57,648 nucleotides of DNA from Mycobacterium sp. PO1 (GCF_017312405.1 NZ_BLTG01000033.1:1-57648), one strand, 5' to 3'; numbered from the stretch's first letter, positions 11,947-21,436 are shown. Made by a program: numbers and translations. The notes: a model not told the origin generated them from the sequence alone.

Positions 11947-12881
11947 GCGAATCGCGCGGCGACGAGCAGGCCACCGACGGGACCGAGCCGCCCGAGGCGC
12001 CCGAGCCCACGGCACCGGCGGGAGAGCCGGCAGAGCCGGAGGCGTCGCAACAGGCAGCCGAGGACGTGGAGGGGCCCCGTCGGAGGGCTCGGCGGGAGCG
12101 TGAGGCCCGCCGGGAGGCCCAGGCGCGGGCCACCGCCATCGAGGAGGCCCGCCGCGAGGCCAAGCGTCGGGCGCTGGGGCTCTCGACGCAGCAGTCCGGC
12201 GCGCCGGGTCGCGGTGCGGTCCGCGGCCTGAAGGTCGTGGCATGGTCGGTGGCGATCGCAGTGCTGGTGGTCGGACTGGGTCTGGTCTTGTACTTCACCC
12301 CGATCATGTCGGCCCGCAGCATCGAGGTCACCGGTCTCGGGGTGCTGCCGCAGGAGGACGTTGTCGCGGCCGCGGCCGTGGCGCCGGGGACACCGCTGTT
12401 GCAGGTCGACACCGACGCCGTGGCGGGACGGGTGGCGTCGATTCGGCGGGTCGCCTCGGCCCGAGTGCAACGGCAATACCCGTCGACGCTGCGGATCACC
12501 GTCGTCGAGAGGGTCCCGGTGGTGGTCAAGGACTATCCCGACGGGGTGCACCTGTTCGACGAGGACGGGGTGGATTTCGCGACCGGACCCCCGCCGCCCG
12601 GGGTGCCCTACCTCGACACCGAGAATCCCGGGCCGAACGATCCAGCGACCAAAGCCGCGCTGAAAGTGATGACCTCGCTGCGCCCGGAGGTGGCCGGTCA
12701 GGTGGGGAGGATCTCGGCCCCGTCGGTCGCGTCGATCACGTTGACGCTGGTGGACGGTCGAACCGTGGTGTGGGGGACCACCGATCGGACCGAGGAGAAG
12801 GCACTCAAGCTGGCTGCGCTGCTGACGCAGCCGGGGCAGACCTACGACGTGTCGAGTCCGGACCTACCGACGGTCAAATAG
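11943..12881 (+). CDS. ftsQ: Cell division protein FtsQ
   Basis: FtsQ is a bitopic membrane protein linking the cytoplasmic Z-ring to periplasmic septum synthesis. The 312 residues comprise an acidic then Arg/Glu-rich cytoplasmic tail of about 97 residues, one membrane segment (about 98-120, ending LVLYFTP), a POTRA-like domain beginning [18 protein letters not shown], and the FtsQ/DivIB C-terminal domain with [15 protein letters not shown]. The charged tail ([13 protein letters not shown] register) probably forms a helix. It overlaps murC by 4 bp and is the last gene before the ftsZ leader. Confidence 0.93.
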   Translation: MSESRGDEQATDGTEPPEAPEPTAPAGEPAEPEASQQAAEDVEGPRRRARREREARREAQARATAIEEARREAKRRALGLSTQQSGAPGRGAVRGLKVVAWSVAIAVLVVGLGLVLYFTPIMSARSIEVTGLGVLPQEDVVAAAAVAPGTPLLQVDTDAVAGRVASIRRVASARVQRQYPSTLRITVVERVPVVVKDYPDGVHLFDEDGVDFATGPPPPGVPYLDTENPGPNDPATKAALKVMTSLRPEVAGQVGRISAPSVASITLTLVDGRTVVWGTTDRTEEKALKLAALLTQPGQTYDVSSPDLPTVK

Positions 12882-13111
12882 CCGGCTGGGCCCGTCGGCG
12901 GGCCTCGACGGCGCGCACCTGACGCACATCACCGCGAATTTTCTCGTGTCGTGTCGGCGCGCCTGCTCGGCGCCCGTGCGCACCGGCCCTACCGTTCTGT
13001 TTGCACCGCACTACTTGACATAACTCTAAGCCTATGGTTGAGGTTGAGGGTTTAGGGGCACGCTCAAGAGGTGCGGAAATGGACCGGGAACATCAGGCAG
13101 GAAGGGCGCAC
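12882..13111 (+). promoter_or_regulatory. ftsQ-ftsZ intergenic leader, likely ftsZ promoter region
   Basis: This 230-bp non-coding gap is the longest in the division cluster, which fits the independent, multi-promoter expression known for mycobacterial ftsZ. A TTGACA hexamer is at 13015-13020, followed by CTAAGCCTATGG. No well-spaced -10 box follows it: TATGGT at 13033-13038 is only 12 bp downstream. The exact promoter therefore cannot be assigned. A GGAAGGG ribosome-binding sequence sits just before the ftsZ ATG at 13112. Confidence 0.55.
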
Positions 13112-14281
13112 ATGACCCCCCCGCATAACTACCTCGCTGTGATCAAGGTGGTCGGTATCGGCGGCGGCGGCGTCAACGCCGTCAACCGGATGATCGAGCA
13201 GGGCCTCAAAGGCGTTGAGTTCATCGCGATCAACACCGACGCACAGGCGTTGTTGATGAGCGACGCCGACGTCAAACTCGACGTCGGACGGGACTCGACC
13301 CGCGGTCTCGGTGCCGGCGCCGACCCCGAGGTCGGCCGCAAGGCCGCCGAAGACGCCAAGGACGACATCGAGGAGCTGCTGCGCGGCGCCGACATGGTGT
13401 TCGTCACCGCCGGCGAAGGCGGCGGCACGGGCACCGGTGGCGCACCGGTGGTGGCGACCATCGCCCGCAAGCTGGGCGCATTGACCGTCGGAGTGGTGAC
13501 GCGCCCGTTCTCGTTCGAGGGCAAGCGGCGCAGCAACCAGGCCGAGGCCGGCATCACCTCGCTGCGCGAGAGCTGCGACACGCTCATCGTCATCCCCAAC
13601 GACCGGTTGCTGCAGATGGGTGACGCAGCCGTGTCGTTGATGGACGCCTTCCGCAGCGCCGACGAGGTGCTGCTCAACGGTGTGCAGGGCATCACCGACC
13701 TGATCACCACGCCCGGCCTGATCAACGTCGACTTCGCCGACGTCAAGGGTGTGATGAGTGGTGCGGGCACCGCGCTGATGGGCATCGGCTCGGCACGCGG
13801 GGACGGGCGCGCGCTCAAAGCGGCCGAGATCGCGATCAACTCGCCGCTGCTGGAAGCCTCGATGGAGGGCGCCCAGGGTGTGCTGCTGTCGGTGGCCGGC
13901 GGCAGTGACCTGGGCCTGTTCGAAATCAACGAAGCGGCCTCGCTGGTGCAGGACGCCGCCCACCAGGAAGCCAACATCATCTTCGGCACCGTCATCGACG
14001 ACTCGCTGGGCGACGAAGTGCGGGTCACCGTCATCGCCGCCGGGTTCGATGCAGCCGGCCCCGGACGCAAACCGGTGACCGGTGAGGCGCAGGCTCCAGG
14101 AGGCACGGGGAGCACCCCGATCACACCGGGCAAGGCCGGCCGGGTCAGCTCGTCGCTGTTCGAGCCCTCGGATCCGGCCAGCGTGCCGGTGCACACCAAC
14201 GGCGCCACGGTGCGGATCGGCGGCGACGATGGGGGCATCTCCGACGACGACGTCGACGTGCCGCCGTTCATGCGCCACTGA
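13112..14281 (+). CDS. ftsZ: Cell division GTPase FtsZ
   Basis: FtsZ is the tubulin-like GTPase that forms the Z-ring. The 389 residues show the nucleotide-binding N-terminus ([15 protein letters not shown]), the tubulin signature G103-GGTGTG109, the NDRLL segment, the synergy loop region [17 protein letters not shown], and the conserved C-terminal tail [11 protein letters not shown] that binds SepF and FtsW in actinobacteria. I chose the ATG at 13112 because GGAAGGG lies directly upstream and [13 protein letters not shown] is the family N-terminus. A longer in-frame start at 13034 lacks this support. Confidence 0.97.
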   Translation: MTPPHNYLAVIKVVGIGGGGVNAVNRMIEQGLKGVEFIAINTDAQALLMSDADVKLDVGRDSTRGLGAGADPEVGRKAAEDAKDDIEELLRGADMVFVTAGEGGGTGTGGAPVVATIARKLGALTVGVVTRPFSFEGKRRSNQAEAGITSLRESCDTLIVIPNDRLLQMGDAAVSLMDAFRSADEVLLNGVQGITDLITTPGLINVDFADVKGVMSGAGTALMGIGSARGDGRALKAAEIAINSPLLEASMEGAQGVLLSVAGGSDLGLFEINEAASLVQDAAHQEANIIFGTVIDDSLGDEVRVTVIAAGFDAAGPGRKPVTGEAQAPGGTGSTPITPGKAGRVSSSLFEPSDPASVPVHTNGATVRIGGDDGGISDDDVDVPPFMRH

Positions 14282-14301
14282 TCGCGTCCTACGGTCACGG
14301 C

Positions 14302-15084
14302 ATGGTTGATCGTGCGTCCTCCGGCCGCGGGCTTGATCGTGGGTCCTCCGGCCGCGGGCCTGCCCGCGAGTTCGGCCTGCGGGTCAGGCGCGTCACCACC
14401 ACCCGCGCCGGCGGAGTGTCCAGGCCACCGTTCGACAGCTTCAACCTCGGCGACCACGTCGGCGACGATCCGGCCGCCGTCGCGGCGAACCGACGCCGGC
14501 TCGCCGCGGCGACCGGGTTGGGTGACGACGGGATCGTCTGGATGAACCAGGTCCACGGCACCCATGTCGAGGTCGTGGCCGACGCCGGTCGCACCTGCGA
14601 CGCCACGGACGGGTTGGTCACCGCCACACCAGGATTGGCGCTCGCGGTGGTCACTGCCGACTGCGTGCCGGTACTGCTGGCCGACGCCCGCGCCGGCGTG
14701 GTCGGCGCGGTGCACGCGGGTCGAGTCGGTGCGGCGCAGGGGGTCGTGGCCGAGGCGCTGCGTGTCATGGTCGATGCCGGGGCCCGCGCGGAAGACGTGT
14801 CGGTCCTGCTCGGCCCGGCGGTCAGCGGCCCCAACTACGAGGTTCCCGACGAGATGGCTGCCGACGTCGAGCGGTCGTTGCCGGGCAGCCGCACCACCAC
14901 CCGGCAGGGAACCGTGGGGCTGGACCTGCGGGCCGGCATCGCTGCCCAGTTGCGCTCGCTGGGCGTCACCGCCATCGACATCGATCCCCGTTGCACCGTC
15001 GAGGATCGCACGCTGTTCAGCCACCGCAGGGATGCGCCGACGGGCCGGCTGGCTTCTCTGGTGTGGCTGGAGCCGCAGCGGTGA
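14302..15084 (+). CDS. pgeF: Peptidoglycan editing factor PgeF / YfiH laccase-domain protein
   Basis: This is a multicopper-oxidase-fold (DUF152) protein. Homologues are purine nucleoside-active or remove misincorporated L-Ser from peptidoglycan precursors. The metal-ligand triad is visible: H85 in NQVHGTH, C121 in TADCVPV and H138 in AVHAGR. The usual HAGWRG is HAGRVG here, as in other mycobacterial members. It is the normal gene after ftsZ in actinobacteria. The first 20 residues contain a duplicated nine-residue unit (DRxSSGRGx twice), encoded by a 27-bp direct repeat. The GTGA overlap with the next gene suggests coupling. Confidence 0.88.
   Translation: MVDRASSGRGLDRGSSGRGPAREFGLRVRRVTTTRAGGVSRPPFDSFNLGDHVGDDPAAVAANRRRLAAATGLGDDGIVWMNQVHGTHVEVVADAGRTCDATDGLVTATPGLALAVVTADCVPVLLADARAGVVGAVHAGRVGAAQGVVAEALRVMVDAGARAEDVSVLLGPAVSGPNYEVPDEMAADVERSLPGSRTTTRQGTVGLDLRAGIAAQLRSLGVTAIDIDPRCTVEDRTLFSHRRDAPTGRLASLVWLEPQR
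14308..14361 (+). repeat. 27-bp direct repeat (2 copies) at the start of pgeF
   Basis: Copies occupy 14308-14334 and 14335-14361. They share TCCTCCGGCCGCGGGC and differ at three of 27 positions. The repeat starts two codons after the ATG and adds nine residues per copy in frame. Confidence 0.93.
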
Positions 15085-15950
15085 ACGCGACCGAGCAACG
15101 GCAACGGGATCTGGGGGAGGCGCTGGCAGACCTGCGCGCACGCCTGGACCGCGCAGCGCAGGCCGCCGGCCGCGACCCCGCCGACATCGAGTTGCTGCCG
15201 GTTACCAAGTTCTTCCCGGCAAGCGATGTGGTTGCGCTGTACCGCCTGGGCTGCACCGCATTCGGGGAGTCCCGTGACCAGGAAGCCACGCAGAAGATCG
15301 CCGACGTGGCGAGCAGTGGAGCGGTCGGCGAGGTGCGCTGGCACATGATCGGGCGCATCCAGCGCAACAAGGCCCGGTCGATCGCGGAGTGGGCCTACGC
15401 CGCGCACTCCGTGGACACGGTCAAACTGGTCAACGCGCTGGACCGCGCGGCGTCCGACGCGTTGGAGCACGATCGCCGCGACGCGCCGCTGCGGGTGTAC
15501 GTGCAGGTCAGCCTCGACGGGGACGAGTCCCGCGGCGGGATCGACGTGGCCGCGTCCGAACGGATCGACACCGTGTGTGCCGCCGTCGACGCGGCGGCGG
15601 GTCTGCAGTTCGTCGGCCTGATGGCGATTCCGCCGGTGGACGCCGACCCCTACCGGGCCTTCGCCCGTTTGGACGCCGAGCGGCGGCGGGTACAACAGGG
15701 CTACTCGCAGCGGCTCGAGCTGTCGGCCGGTATGTCCGGTGACCTCGAGGCGGCGGTCGAACATGGTTCGACATGTGTGCGTGTCGGTACCGCGCTATTG
15801 GGATCGCGACCGCTAACGTCACCCGCAGTAGTCACACGAGTCACACCTTCATCACAGACACCAGATTCCACGGAACAGGCTGAGGCCGCCGAGACCTCAC
15901 AGTCACCCCGCACCACACCAGCTTCACCGCACGAAGGGTCCTCACAATGA
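15081..15950 (+). CDS. YggS-family PLP-binding protein with C-terminal extension
   Basis: This is a pyridoxal-5'-phosphate homeostasis protein (alanine racemase N-terminal barrel fold, YggS/PROSC). The PLP lysine is K43 in [32 protein letters not shown] and GLMAIPP are further family motifs, and [14 protein letters not shown] is the usual C-terminal end. The GTG at 15081 overlaps the pgeF stop. The family fold ends near 15810, but the frame continues about 45 residues through a Ser/Thr/Pro-rich tail until an ATGA overlap with sepF. That tail has lower GC and looks like a former spacer read in frame. Confidence 0.9.
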   Translation: MNATEQRQRDLGEALADLRARLDRAAQAAGRDPADIELLPVTKFFPASDVVALYRLGCTAFGESRDQEATQKIADVASSGAVGEVRWHMIGRIQRNKARSIAEWAYAAHSVDTVKLVNALDRAASDALEHDRRDAPLRVYVQVSLDGDESRGGIDVAASERIDTVCAAVDAAAGLQFVGLMAIPPVDADPYRAFARLDAERRRVQQGYSQRLELSAGMSGDLEAAVEHGSTCVRVGTALLGSRPLTSPAVVTRVTPSSQTPDSTEQAEAAETSQSPRTTPASPHEGSSQ

Positions 15951-16618
15951 GCACACTGCACAAGGTCAAGGCCTACTTCGGTATGGCACCGATGGATGAC
16001 TACGAGGACGACTACTACGACGACGACGACCGTGCGCCGGTGCGCGGATACCGCCGTCCGCGCGAGGACCGGTTCGAAGACGAGGGCTATGCGCGCGGGT
16101 TCGAGGGCATGGGTGCCATGGGCGCCATGGGCTCCATGGGTGATGACCGCCGCCGCGAATACGACGAGCCCCCCGCCTACCGAGGCGGTTTCGACGATGC
16201 CCGGTTCGAGCCCAGGCTGCGTACTCCTCGCGAATTCGACCGCACCCCACCACGATTCGGTGGGATGCGGGGCTCGACGCGGGGTGCGTTGGCGATGGAC
16301 CCGCGCGGCATGGCCGAACTGTTCGAAGCGGGCAGCCCGCTGGCCAAGATCACCACGCTGCGGCCGAAGGACTACAGCGAGGCGCGCACCATCGGTGAGC
16401 GCTTCCGTGACGGCACGCCTGTCATCATGGACCTGGTGTCGATGGACAACGCCGATGCCAAACGGCTGGTCGACTTCGCCGCCGGCTTGGCGTTCGCGTT
16501 GCGCGGATCGTTCGACAAGGTCGCGACCAAGGTGTTCCTGCTGTCGCCCGCCGACGTCGATGTGACCGCTGAGCAGCGCCGCCGCATCGCCGAGGCCGGC
16601 TTCTACGCCTATCAGTGA
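15947..16618 (+). CDS. sepF: Cell division protein SepF
   Basis: SepF is the membrane anchor of the Z-ring in bacteria that lack FtsA. The N-terminal amphipathic helix is [13 protein letters not shown]. It is followed by an acidic and Tyr-rich linker ([12 protein letters not shown]), a Gly-Met repeat ([12 protein letters not shown], about residues 47-58), a disordered Arg/Pro stretch, and the C-terminal DUF552 domain (about 125-215) with the [20 protein letters not shown] and FALRG core that forms dimers and binds the FtsZ tail. The protein has 223 residues. GAAGGG precedes the ATG. The stop of the preceding gene overlaps this start. Confidence 0.95.
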   Translation: MSTLHKVKAYFGMAPMDDYEDDYYDDDDRAPVRGYRRPREDRFEDEGYARGFEGMGAMGAMGSMGDDRRREYDEPPAYRGGFDDARFEPRLRTPREFDRTPPRFGGMRGSTRGALAMDPRGMAELFEAGSPLAKITTLRPKDYSEARTIGERFRDGTPVIMDLVSMDNADAKRLVDFAAGLAFALRGSFDKVATKVFLLSPADVDVTAEQRRRIAEAGFYAYQ

Positions 16619-16743
16619 GTCCGCCGCCCCGCGGCGACCGGATGCCCGCGCGGCGCCGCGGGTAGGCTGACGGCGGCTGGGACCCCACGGGCCCGGCAGT
16701 GCTTTCCACCGTCAGACAATCGTCCTGGAGTGAGGTCGCTCAG

Positions 16744-17034
16744 TTGGGGCTCTTCTTCTCGATCCTGGGTTTCGCGCTGTTCCTCTTCTGGCTGCTGTTG
16801 ATCGCTCGGGTCGTCGTCGAGTTCATCCGCTCGTTCAGCCGCGACTGGCAGCCCAGGGGTGCGACCGTGGTGGTCCTGGAGGTCATCATGACCTTGACCG
16901 ATCCGCCGGTGCGGTTGCTTCGCCGGATCATTCCGCAGCTGACCATCGGCGCGGTGCGCTTCGACCTCTCGATCATGGTCCTGCTGCTGCTGGCCTTCAT
17001 CGGCATGCAATTGGCGTTCGGCGCCGCGGCCTGA
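16744..17034 (+). CDS. YggT-family membrane protein
   Basis: This is a small integral membrane protein of the YggT family that sits between sepF and wag31 in actinobacteria. It has two hydrophobic segments (FFSILGFALFLFWLLLIARVV and the closing LSIMVLLLLAFIGMQLAFG) flanking a cytoplasmic loop with SFSRDW and the conserved LTDPPVRLLRRIIP. I chose the TTG at 16744: a GTGAGG ribosome-binding sequence lies 8 bases upstream, and the 96-residue product has the usual family length. A GTG at 16699 would add 15 poorly conserved residues. Its precise molecular role is not known. Confidence 0.85.
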   Translation: MGLFFSILGFALFLFWLLLIARVVVEFIRSFSRDWQPRGATVVVLEVIMTLTDPPVRLLRRIIPQLTIGAVRFDLSIMVLLLLAFIGMQLAFGAAA

Positions 17035-17109
17035 GCGCAGCCCTCTGAACAGCGGCTTTGTGTGTCGGCCGGGGCTGGGTCCGAGGGTCGCTCGTCTTCC
17101 GCCCCGGTG

Positions 17110-17125
17110 GCCCGCGCAAGCGGGC
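17110..17125 (+). terminator. Possible hairpin terminator after yggT
   Basis: GCCCGC (17110-17115) and GCGGGC (17120-17125) form a perfect 6-bp stem with a GCAA tetraloop, 75 bp after the yggT stop. No U-tract follows, so termination strength is uncertain. Confidence 0.4.
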
Positions 17126-17185
17126 AAAGTTGAAATTCGGTCTTAATTATCGGCCTCTTCTGCAACCGCCGGGTCTGGTGTGACA

Positions 17186-17263
17186 GGATGGACGCCAGTT
17201 ACCATCCAGCACTGCTTTACACTTTGAGATCGATTGACGGTCCAGACTTCAAGGGGGCAGACA
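17186..17263 (+). promoter_or_regulatory. Candidate wag31 promoter/leader
   Basis: The gap before wag31 holds an inverted repeat GGATGG (17186-17191) / CCATCC (17202-17207). Directly after it is a TACACT hexamer at 17218-17223 that fits the TANNNT mycobacterial -10 pattern. AAGGGGG lies at 17251-17257, just before the ATG at 17264. This suggests wag31 has its own promoter as well as read-through. There is no experimental support in the sequence. Confidence 0.4.
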
Positions 17264-18076
17264 ATGCCGCTCACTCCTGCCGACGTGCACAACGTCGCTT
17301 TCAGTAAGCCACCGATCGGCAAGCGCGGCTACAACGAAGACGAGGTCGATGCCTTCCTCGATCTCGTCGAGAACGAGCTGGCCCGTCTCATCGAGGAGAA
17401 CAGCGACCTGCGGCAGCGGGTCAGCGAGCTGGATCAGGAACTCGCCTCGGCCCGCTCTGGCGGTGGCGCCCAGCCCACGCAGACCCTGCCAGTCTACGAG
17501 CCAGAGCCCGAACCCGCACCGGCTCCGGAGCCCGCCTACGAGGCCCCGCCGCAACAGCAGCAGCCGGCCGCGGCCACCGAGGACCAGCACCTGCGTGCCG
17601 CCAAGGTGCTCAGCCTGGCCCAGGACACCGCCGACCGGCTGACCAACAGCGCCAAGGCAGAGTCCGAGAAGATGCTCGCCGATGCCCGTGCGCAGGCCGA
17701 CCAGATGGTCACCGAGGCGCGACAGACCGCCGAGACCACGGTCGCCGAAGCGCGGCAGCGCGCCGACGCGATGCTCGCCGACGCGCAAACCCGGTCGGAG
17801 ACCCAGCTGCGTCAGGCCCAGGAGAAGGCCGATGCGCTGCAGGCCGATGCCGAGCGCAAGCACTCCGAGATCATGGGGACGATCAACCAGCAGCGCACGG
17901 TGCTGGAAGGCCGACTCGAACAGCTGCGCACCTTCGAGCGGGAGTACCGGACGCGGTTGAAGACGTACCTGGAGTCTCAGCTCGAGGAGCTGGGCCAGCG
18001 TGGCTCGGCAGCACCGGTGGACTCCGGAGCCAACAGCGACGGCGGCTTCAACCAGTTCAACCGGGGCAACAACTAG
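17264..18076 (+). CDS. wag31: Polar growth scaffold Wag31 (DivIVA)
   Basis: Wag31 is a coiled-coil scaffold that collects at the poles and directs tip growth in mycobacteria. The 270 residues begin with the DivIVA lipid-binding domain ([33 protein letters not shown] register, about 1-60). A Pro/Gln-rich linker follows with TQTLP around T72/T74, the region phosphorylated by PknA/PknB in M. tuberculosis. A long Ala/Gln/Glu-rich coiled coil (about 110-250) and an Asn/Gly-rich tail complete it. The ATG at 17264 is preceded by AAGGGGG. An in-frame start at 17234 would add ten residues without family support. Confidence 0.95.
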   Translation: MPLTPADVHNVAFSKPPIGKRGYNEDEVDAFLDLVENELARLIEENSDLRQRVSELDQELASARSGGGAQPTQTLPVYEPEPEPAPAPEPAYEAPPQQQQPAAATEDQHLRAAKVLSLAQDTADRLTNSAKAESEKMLADARAQADQMVTEARQTAETTVAEARQRADAMLADAQTRSETQLRQAQEKADALQADAERKHSEIMGTINQQRTVLEGRLEQLRTFEREYRTRLKTYLESQLEELGQRGSAAPVDSGANSDGGFNQFNRGNN

Positions 18077-18118
18077 TCACGTGCGCCACCGTCCCGTCTT
18101 GTCCTCCCGGACCGTTCC

Positions 18119-18478
18119 GTGCTGATCGTCGCGCTGGTACTCGCCGTGATCGGTCTCGCGGCGCTGGTCACCGCTGTGGTGACCAGCAACGAGTTGATCG
18201 CCTGGGTGTGCATCGCCGCCAGTGTCATCGGCGTGGTGCTGCTCATCGTCGACGCGCTGCGTGACCGCTCCCGGGCCGGCGCCGACGAGGAATCCGACGC
18301 CGAGTCGACCGACGACACCGACATGGTCGAGACCACGTCTGACGTCGAGGACTATCCCGACGAACCGCCGATCGCCGACTATCAGGACGACGCCGTACCG
18401 ACGGAGAACGAGTCCGACACCGTGTCGGCCGAGCCCAGCTCGACCGAGGGCGACAACGAGGACACCGCCAGGAACTGA
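18119..18478 (+). CDS. Small membrane protein with acidic tail (Rv2144c-like)
   Basis: This is a conserved hypothetical protein that follows wag31 in mycobacteria. The 119 residues contain two hydrophobic helices (MLIVALVLAVIGLAALV and LIAWVCIAASVIGVVLLIV, up to about residue 43), a short basic stop-transfer (DALRDRSR), and then an acidic disordered tail of about 70 residues rich in Asp, Glu, Ser and Thr. The GTG at 18119 is the first start after the wag31 stop, 42 bp away. Position suggests a role in the cell envelope or division, but no function can be read from the sequence. Confidence 0.82.
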   Translation: MLIVALVLAVIGLAALVTAVVTSNELIAWVCIAASVIGVVLLIVDALRDRSRAGADEESDAESTDDTDMVETTSDVEDYPDEPPIADYQDDAVPTENESDTVSAEPSSTEGDNEDTARN

Positions 18479-18494
18479 CGCGGTGCCCGTCGGG

Positions 18495-19160
18495 TCACTG
18501 CGGCGCCGAGGACGTCGGGCTGGCCAGCGCAGCCCGGACTTCGTCGTCGCCGACCTGGTGGAAGTCGGCAAACACCTGACCCACCGCGTGGAAGTCGGCG
18601 GGTGTCGTCGAGCAGACCACGTCGTCGGCCTCGTCACGAAACTCCCGCCACACCGAGGCCGGGCCCACCGGTGCCGCGACCACGACCTGTGCCGCACCGG
18701 CCTGCCGCACCGAGCGCGCGGCGGCGACCATGCTGGCTCCCGTCGCGATGCCGTCGTCGACGAGAATCACCGTGCGGCCCGTCAGGTCCAGTGGAGGGCG
18801 GCCGCCCCGGTAGACCTGCTCGCGCCGGTGCAGTTCGGCGGTCTCCCGCTCGATGGCGTCCCGGACCTGGTCCGGCCCGATGCCCAGGCTGCGCACCAGG
18901 CCCTCGTTGAGCACCACCCCGCCGCCCGTGGCGACCGCGCCCATGGCCAGCTCGGGGTGCTGCGGGACGCCCAGCTTGCGCACCAGGCAGACGTCCAGCG
19001 GCGCGTGCAGGTGAGCCGCCACCTCCCAACCGATGGGAACCCCGCCGCGCGCCAGACCCAGTACCTGCAGGTCCCGCCGGCCCCGGTAGCGCTCCAGATC
19101 CCGCGCGAGAACCTGACCTGCCTCGCGGCGGTCTCGAAATGTTCGCGGGGTCTCAGTCAT
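18495..19160 (-). CDS. Phosphoribosyltransferase family protein
   Basis: This is a type I phosphoribosyltransferase-fold protein of 221 residues. The PRPP-binding motif is [13 protein letters not shown]. Upstream features include [14 protein letters not shown] and [18 protein letters not shown], characteristic of the actinobacterial 'predicted phosphoribosyltransferase' group, for which no substrate is established. I chose the ATG at 19160 ([15 protein letters not shown]). An upstream GTG at 19268 would add 36 atypical residues. It is convergent with the small membrane gene, with 16 bp between the stops, and divergent from the SDR gene at 19286. Confidence 0.85.
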   Translation of the reverse strand: MTETPRTFRDRREAGQVLARDLERYRGRRDLQVLGLARGGVPIGWEVAAHLHAPLDVCLVRKLGVPQHPELAMGAVATGGGVVLNEGLVRSLGIGPDQVRDAIERETAELHRREQVYRGGRPPLDLTGRTVILVDDGIATGASMVAAARSVRQAGAAQVVVAAPVGPASVWREFRDEADDVVCSTTPADFHAVGQVFADFHQVGDDEVRAALASPTSSAPQ

Positions 19161-19285
19161 GGCACGCTCATCGCCGGATGGTTCACAGTGTTCGCCTCTG
19201 CACGGGTACCCGCGCGCTTTCCGGGCAATCCGGTGCGGCAACGGTGACGAATACTGCGCAGACGACACGACAGGTTCGGAGGATC

Positions 19286-20635
19286 ATGGGCATCGAACAC
19301 GAGAGCCACCTCGATCATCCCGTCGACACCGTGTGGGATTGGCATACCCGGCCCGGCGCGATGCCCCGGCTGGTTCCGCCGTGGCAGCCCATGACCGTGG
19401 TGCGGGAGGCCGAGTCGCTCGCCGACGGCGTCGCGGTGCTGGGGCTGCCCGGTGGGCTGCGCTGGGTGGCGCGCCATGATCCGTCGGCTTACGTGCCCCG
19501 CAGTCGTTTCGTCGACGAGCTGTCCGCGCAGGGGCCGGCGTCCTGGCCGGCTCGGCTGGTGGGAAGCTGGCGGCACACCCATACGTTCGCCGATGTGGGC
19601 GGACGGACCCGAATGCACGACCGGGTCGAGACCATCGTGCCCGAAGCGGCGCTGCGCTCGACGTTCGTCTACCGCCACCGTCAGCTCGCCGACGACCTGG
19701 CCGCGCACCGCGACGCCGCCGACGCAGGTCTGGCACCCTCTGTCATCGCGATCACCGGCTCGTCGGGTCTGGTCGGCAGCGCTCTCTCGGCGTTCCTCAC
19801 CACCGGCGGGCACCGTGTCATCAGGTTGGTGCGCCGTCCGGCGCGCGGTGACGACGAGCGCACCTGGGATCCGCAGAATCCGGACCCCGCTCTACTCAGC
19901 GGCGTCGATGCCGTCATCCACCTGGCCGGCGCCTCGATCGCCGGGCGCTTCACCGAAGCCCACCGCGCCGCCATCCGGGACAGCCGCATCGAGCCGACCC
20001 GCAAGCTGGCGGTGGCGGCGACGGCCGCGCCGGACGGGCCCCGGGTGTTCATCAGTGCCTCGGCGGTCGGCGTGTACGGCTACGACCGCGGGGACACCCC
20101 GCTGACCGAGGACAGCTCACACGGCAGCGGGTTCCTTGCCGACGTCGTCACCGACTGGGAGGCTGCGACGGCGCCTGCGGTCGACGCCGGGCTGCGGGTG
20201 GTGACGGTGCGCACCGGCATCGTGCAAGCCGCCGCGGGCGGAACGCTGCGGTTGCTGCGGCCGTTGTTCGCCGCGGGCCTCGGCGGTCGGCTGGCGTCGG
20301 GGCGGCAGTGGCTGGCCTGGGTCGGACTGGACGACCTGCTCGACGTCTATCACCGCGCCCTCTACGACGAGCGGCTGACCGGGCCGGTCAACGCGGTGGG
20401 ACCCGAACCGGTGCGCAACTCCGAGTACACCGCCGCCCTGGCCTCGGTGCTGCACCGGCCCGCGGTGTTACCGGTTCCCGCGCTGGGCCCCCGTGTGCTG
20501 CTGGGCGAGCAGGGCGCCCGCGAGCTGGCCGAGGCCAGCCAGCGCGTGCTGCCGGCGAAGCTCACCGCGCTCGGACACCGCTTCCGCCACCCGGACGTCG
20601 GTGACGCGCTGGCCCATCAGCTCGGCCGGGACTGA
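19286..20635 (+). CDS. SRPBCC domain-TIGR01777 epimerase fusion protein
   Basis: This is a two-domain protein of 449 residues. Residues 1-150 resemble a SRPBCC (START-like) ligand-binding domain (ESHLDHPVDTVWDWHTRPGAM at the start). From about 155 follows an NAD(P)-binding SDR domain of the TIGR01777 family with G158-SSGLVG164, VIHLAGASIAGRF, ISASAVGVYG and the characteristic WLAWVGLDDLLDVY and AKLTALGHRFRHPDVGDAL end. TIGR01777 proteins have no firmly established substrate. TTCGGAGGATC supports the ATG at 19286. The 3' end overlaps the oppositely oriented amidotransferase gene by 19 bp. Confidence 0.88.
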   Translation: MGIEHESHLDHPVDTVWDWHTRPGAMPRLVPPWQPMTVVREAESLADGVAVLGLPGGLRWVARHDPSAYVPRSRFVDELSAQGPASWPARLVGSWRHTHTFADVGGRTRMHDRVETIVPEAALRSTFVYRHRQLADDLAAHRDAADAGLAPSVIAITGSSGLVGSALSAFLTTGGHRVIRLVRRPARGDDERTWDPQNPDPALLSGVDAVIHLAGASIAGRFTEAHRAAIRDSRIEPTRKLAVAATAAPDGPRVFISASAVGVYGYDRGDTPLTEDSSHGSGFLADVVTDWEAATAPAVDAGLRVVTVRTGIVQAAAGGTLRLLRPLFAAGLGGRLASGRQWLAWVGLDDLLDVYHRALYDERLTGPVNAVGPEPVRNSEYTAALASVLHRPAVLPVPALGPRVLLGEQGARELAEASQRVLPAKLTALGHRFRHPDVGDALAHQLGRD

Positions 20636-21339
20636 CCGGCGACGTGGGTCAGGAAGCCGGCTACCAGCGCCCTGATCCGGGGAGCGACATCATCGGCCAA
20701 CTCTGTTGTCCGGGTGAGTAACTCGTCGGCGTTCAGACCCAGCGCGGCGAGCTCACCGACGTCGTCGCCGGTGATCCAGTTCTCCAGCAACCTGACATCG
20801 ACCTCCGGATGGAACTGCAACGCCAGAGCTCGGCCCAGGGTGAAGGCCTGCGATGCATCCGGGGTTCTGGCCAGCTCGACGGCCCCGGGTGGAAGGGTCC
20901 ATCGATCGAAATGCCATTGGAACCACGCGCCACCCGGGACGATGTCCGGCCGGGCGCTGGCGGTGTCGAACCAGCCGATCTCCGGGCGCGTCGAGCGCCC
21001 GACGCTGCCGCCGAAGGCCTGGGCCAGCAGCTGACCACCGAAACACACACCCAACAGCGCGATCCCGGCCGCCGCGGCGTCACGCACCAGCTGCATTTCG
21101 GTGCCCACCCAGCTCGCCCGCAACGCCGGGTCGTACACCGGCCAGCGGGCGCCCAGCGGGACGATGACGTCGTAGCCGTGCGGGTCGGGAAAGACCACGT
21201 CGGCGGCAGGGTCGTGGGCGCGGTCGGCGGGGACCACGTCGAAGGTGTCGACGTCGTAGCCGAACTCGCCGAATGCGTCGGCGAGCAACGCCTCGGTCGC
21301 CAAGGGGTCGTTGCGCAGAAACAGAACCGTGCGTGTCAC
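20617..21339 (-). CDS. Class I glutamine amidotransferase-like protein
   Basis: This stand-alone GATase1-fold protein has 240 residues. The catalytic triad is complete: nucleophile C99 in LLGVCFGGQLLA, and H177/E179 in LQFHPEVD. It resembles the GMP-synthase-like free amidotransferases, so it probably hydrolyses glutamine or a gamma-glutamyl compound; the partner or acceptor is unknown. The start codon is GTG. Its last codons overlap the 3' end of the SDR gene on the other strand, so the two transcripts converge with no spacer. Confidence 0.87.
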   Translation of the reverse strand: MTRTVLFLRNDPLATEALLADAFGEFGYDVDTFDVVPADRAHDPAADVVFPDPHGYDVIVPLGARWPVYDPALRASWVGTEMQLVRDAAAAGIALLGVCFGGQLLAQAFGGSVGRSTRPEIGWFDTASARPDIVPGGAWFQWHFDRWTLPPGAVELARTPDASQAFTLGRALALQFHPEVDVRLLENWITGDDVGELAALGLNADELLTRTTELADDVAPRIRALVAGFLTHVAGQSRPS

Positions 21340-21436
21340 CGGCCCATTATCGCGTTCGAGCGGGTGCGCTCGTCGGACCGGCCGCCACTGCCCGGTGCCT
21401 GGTGAACGTCAGCCGATCCTGCCGGGTGCCGCCCGC

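Noticed and set aside
13034..13111. N-terminal extension of FtsZ from an upstream start
   Set aside because: The GGAAGGG site and family N-terminus point to the ATG at 13112; the upstream codons belong to the promoter region.
13129..15141. Long minus-strand frame (670 codons) opposite ftsZ-pgeF
   Set aside because: It mirrors two certain genes; the composition (Ser/Pro/Arg) is typical of an antisense frame.
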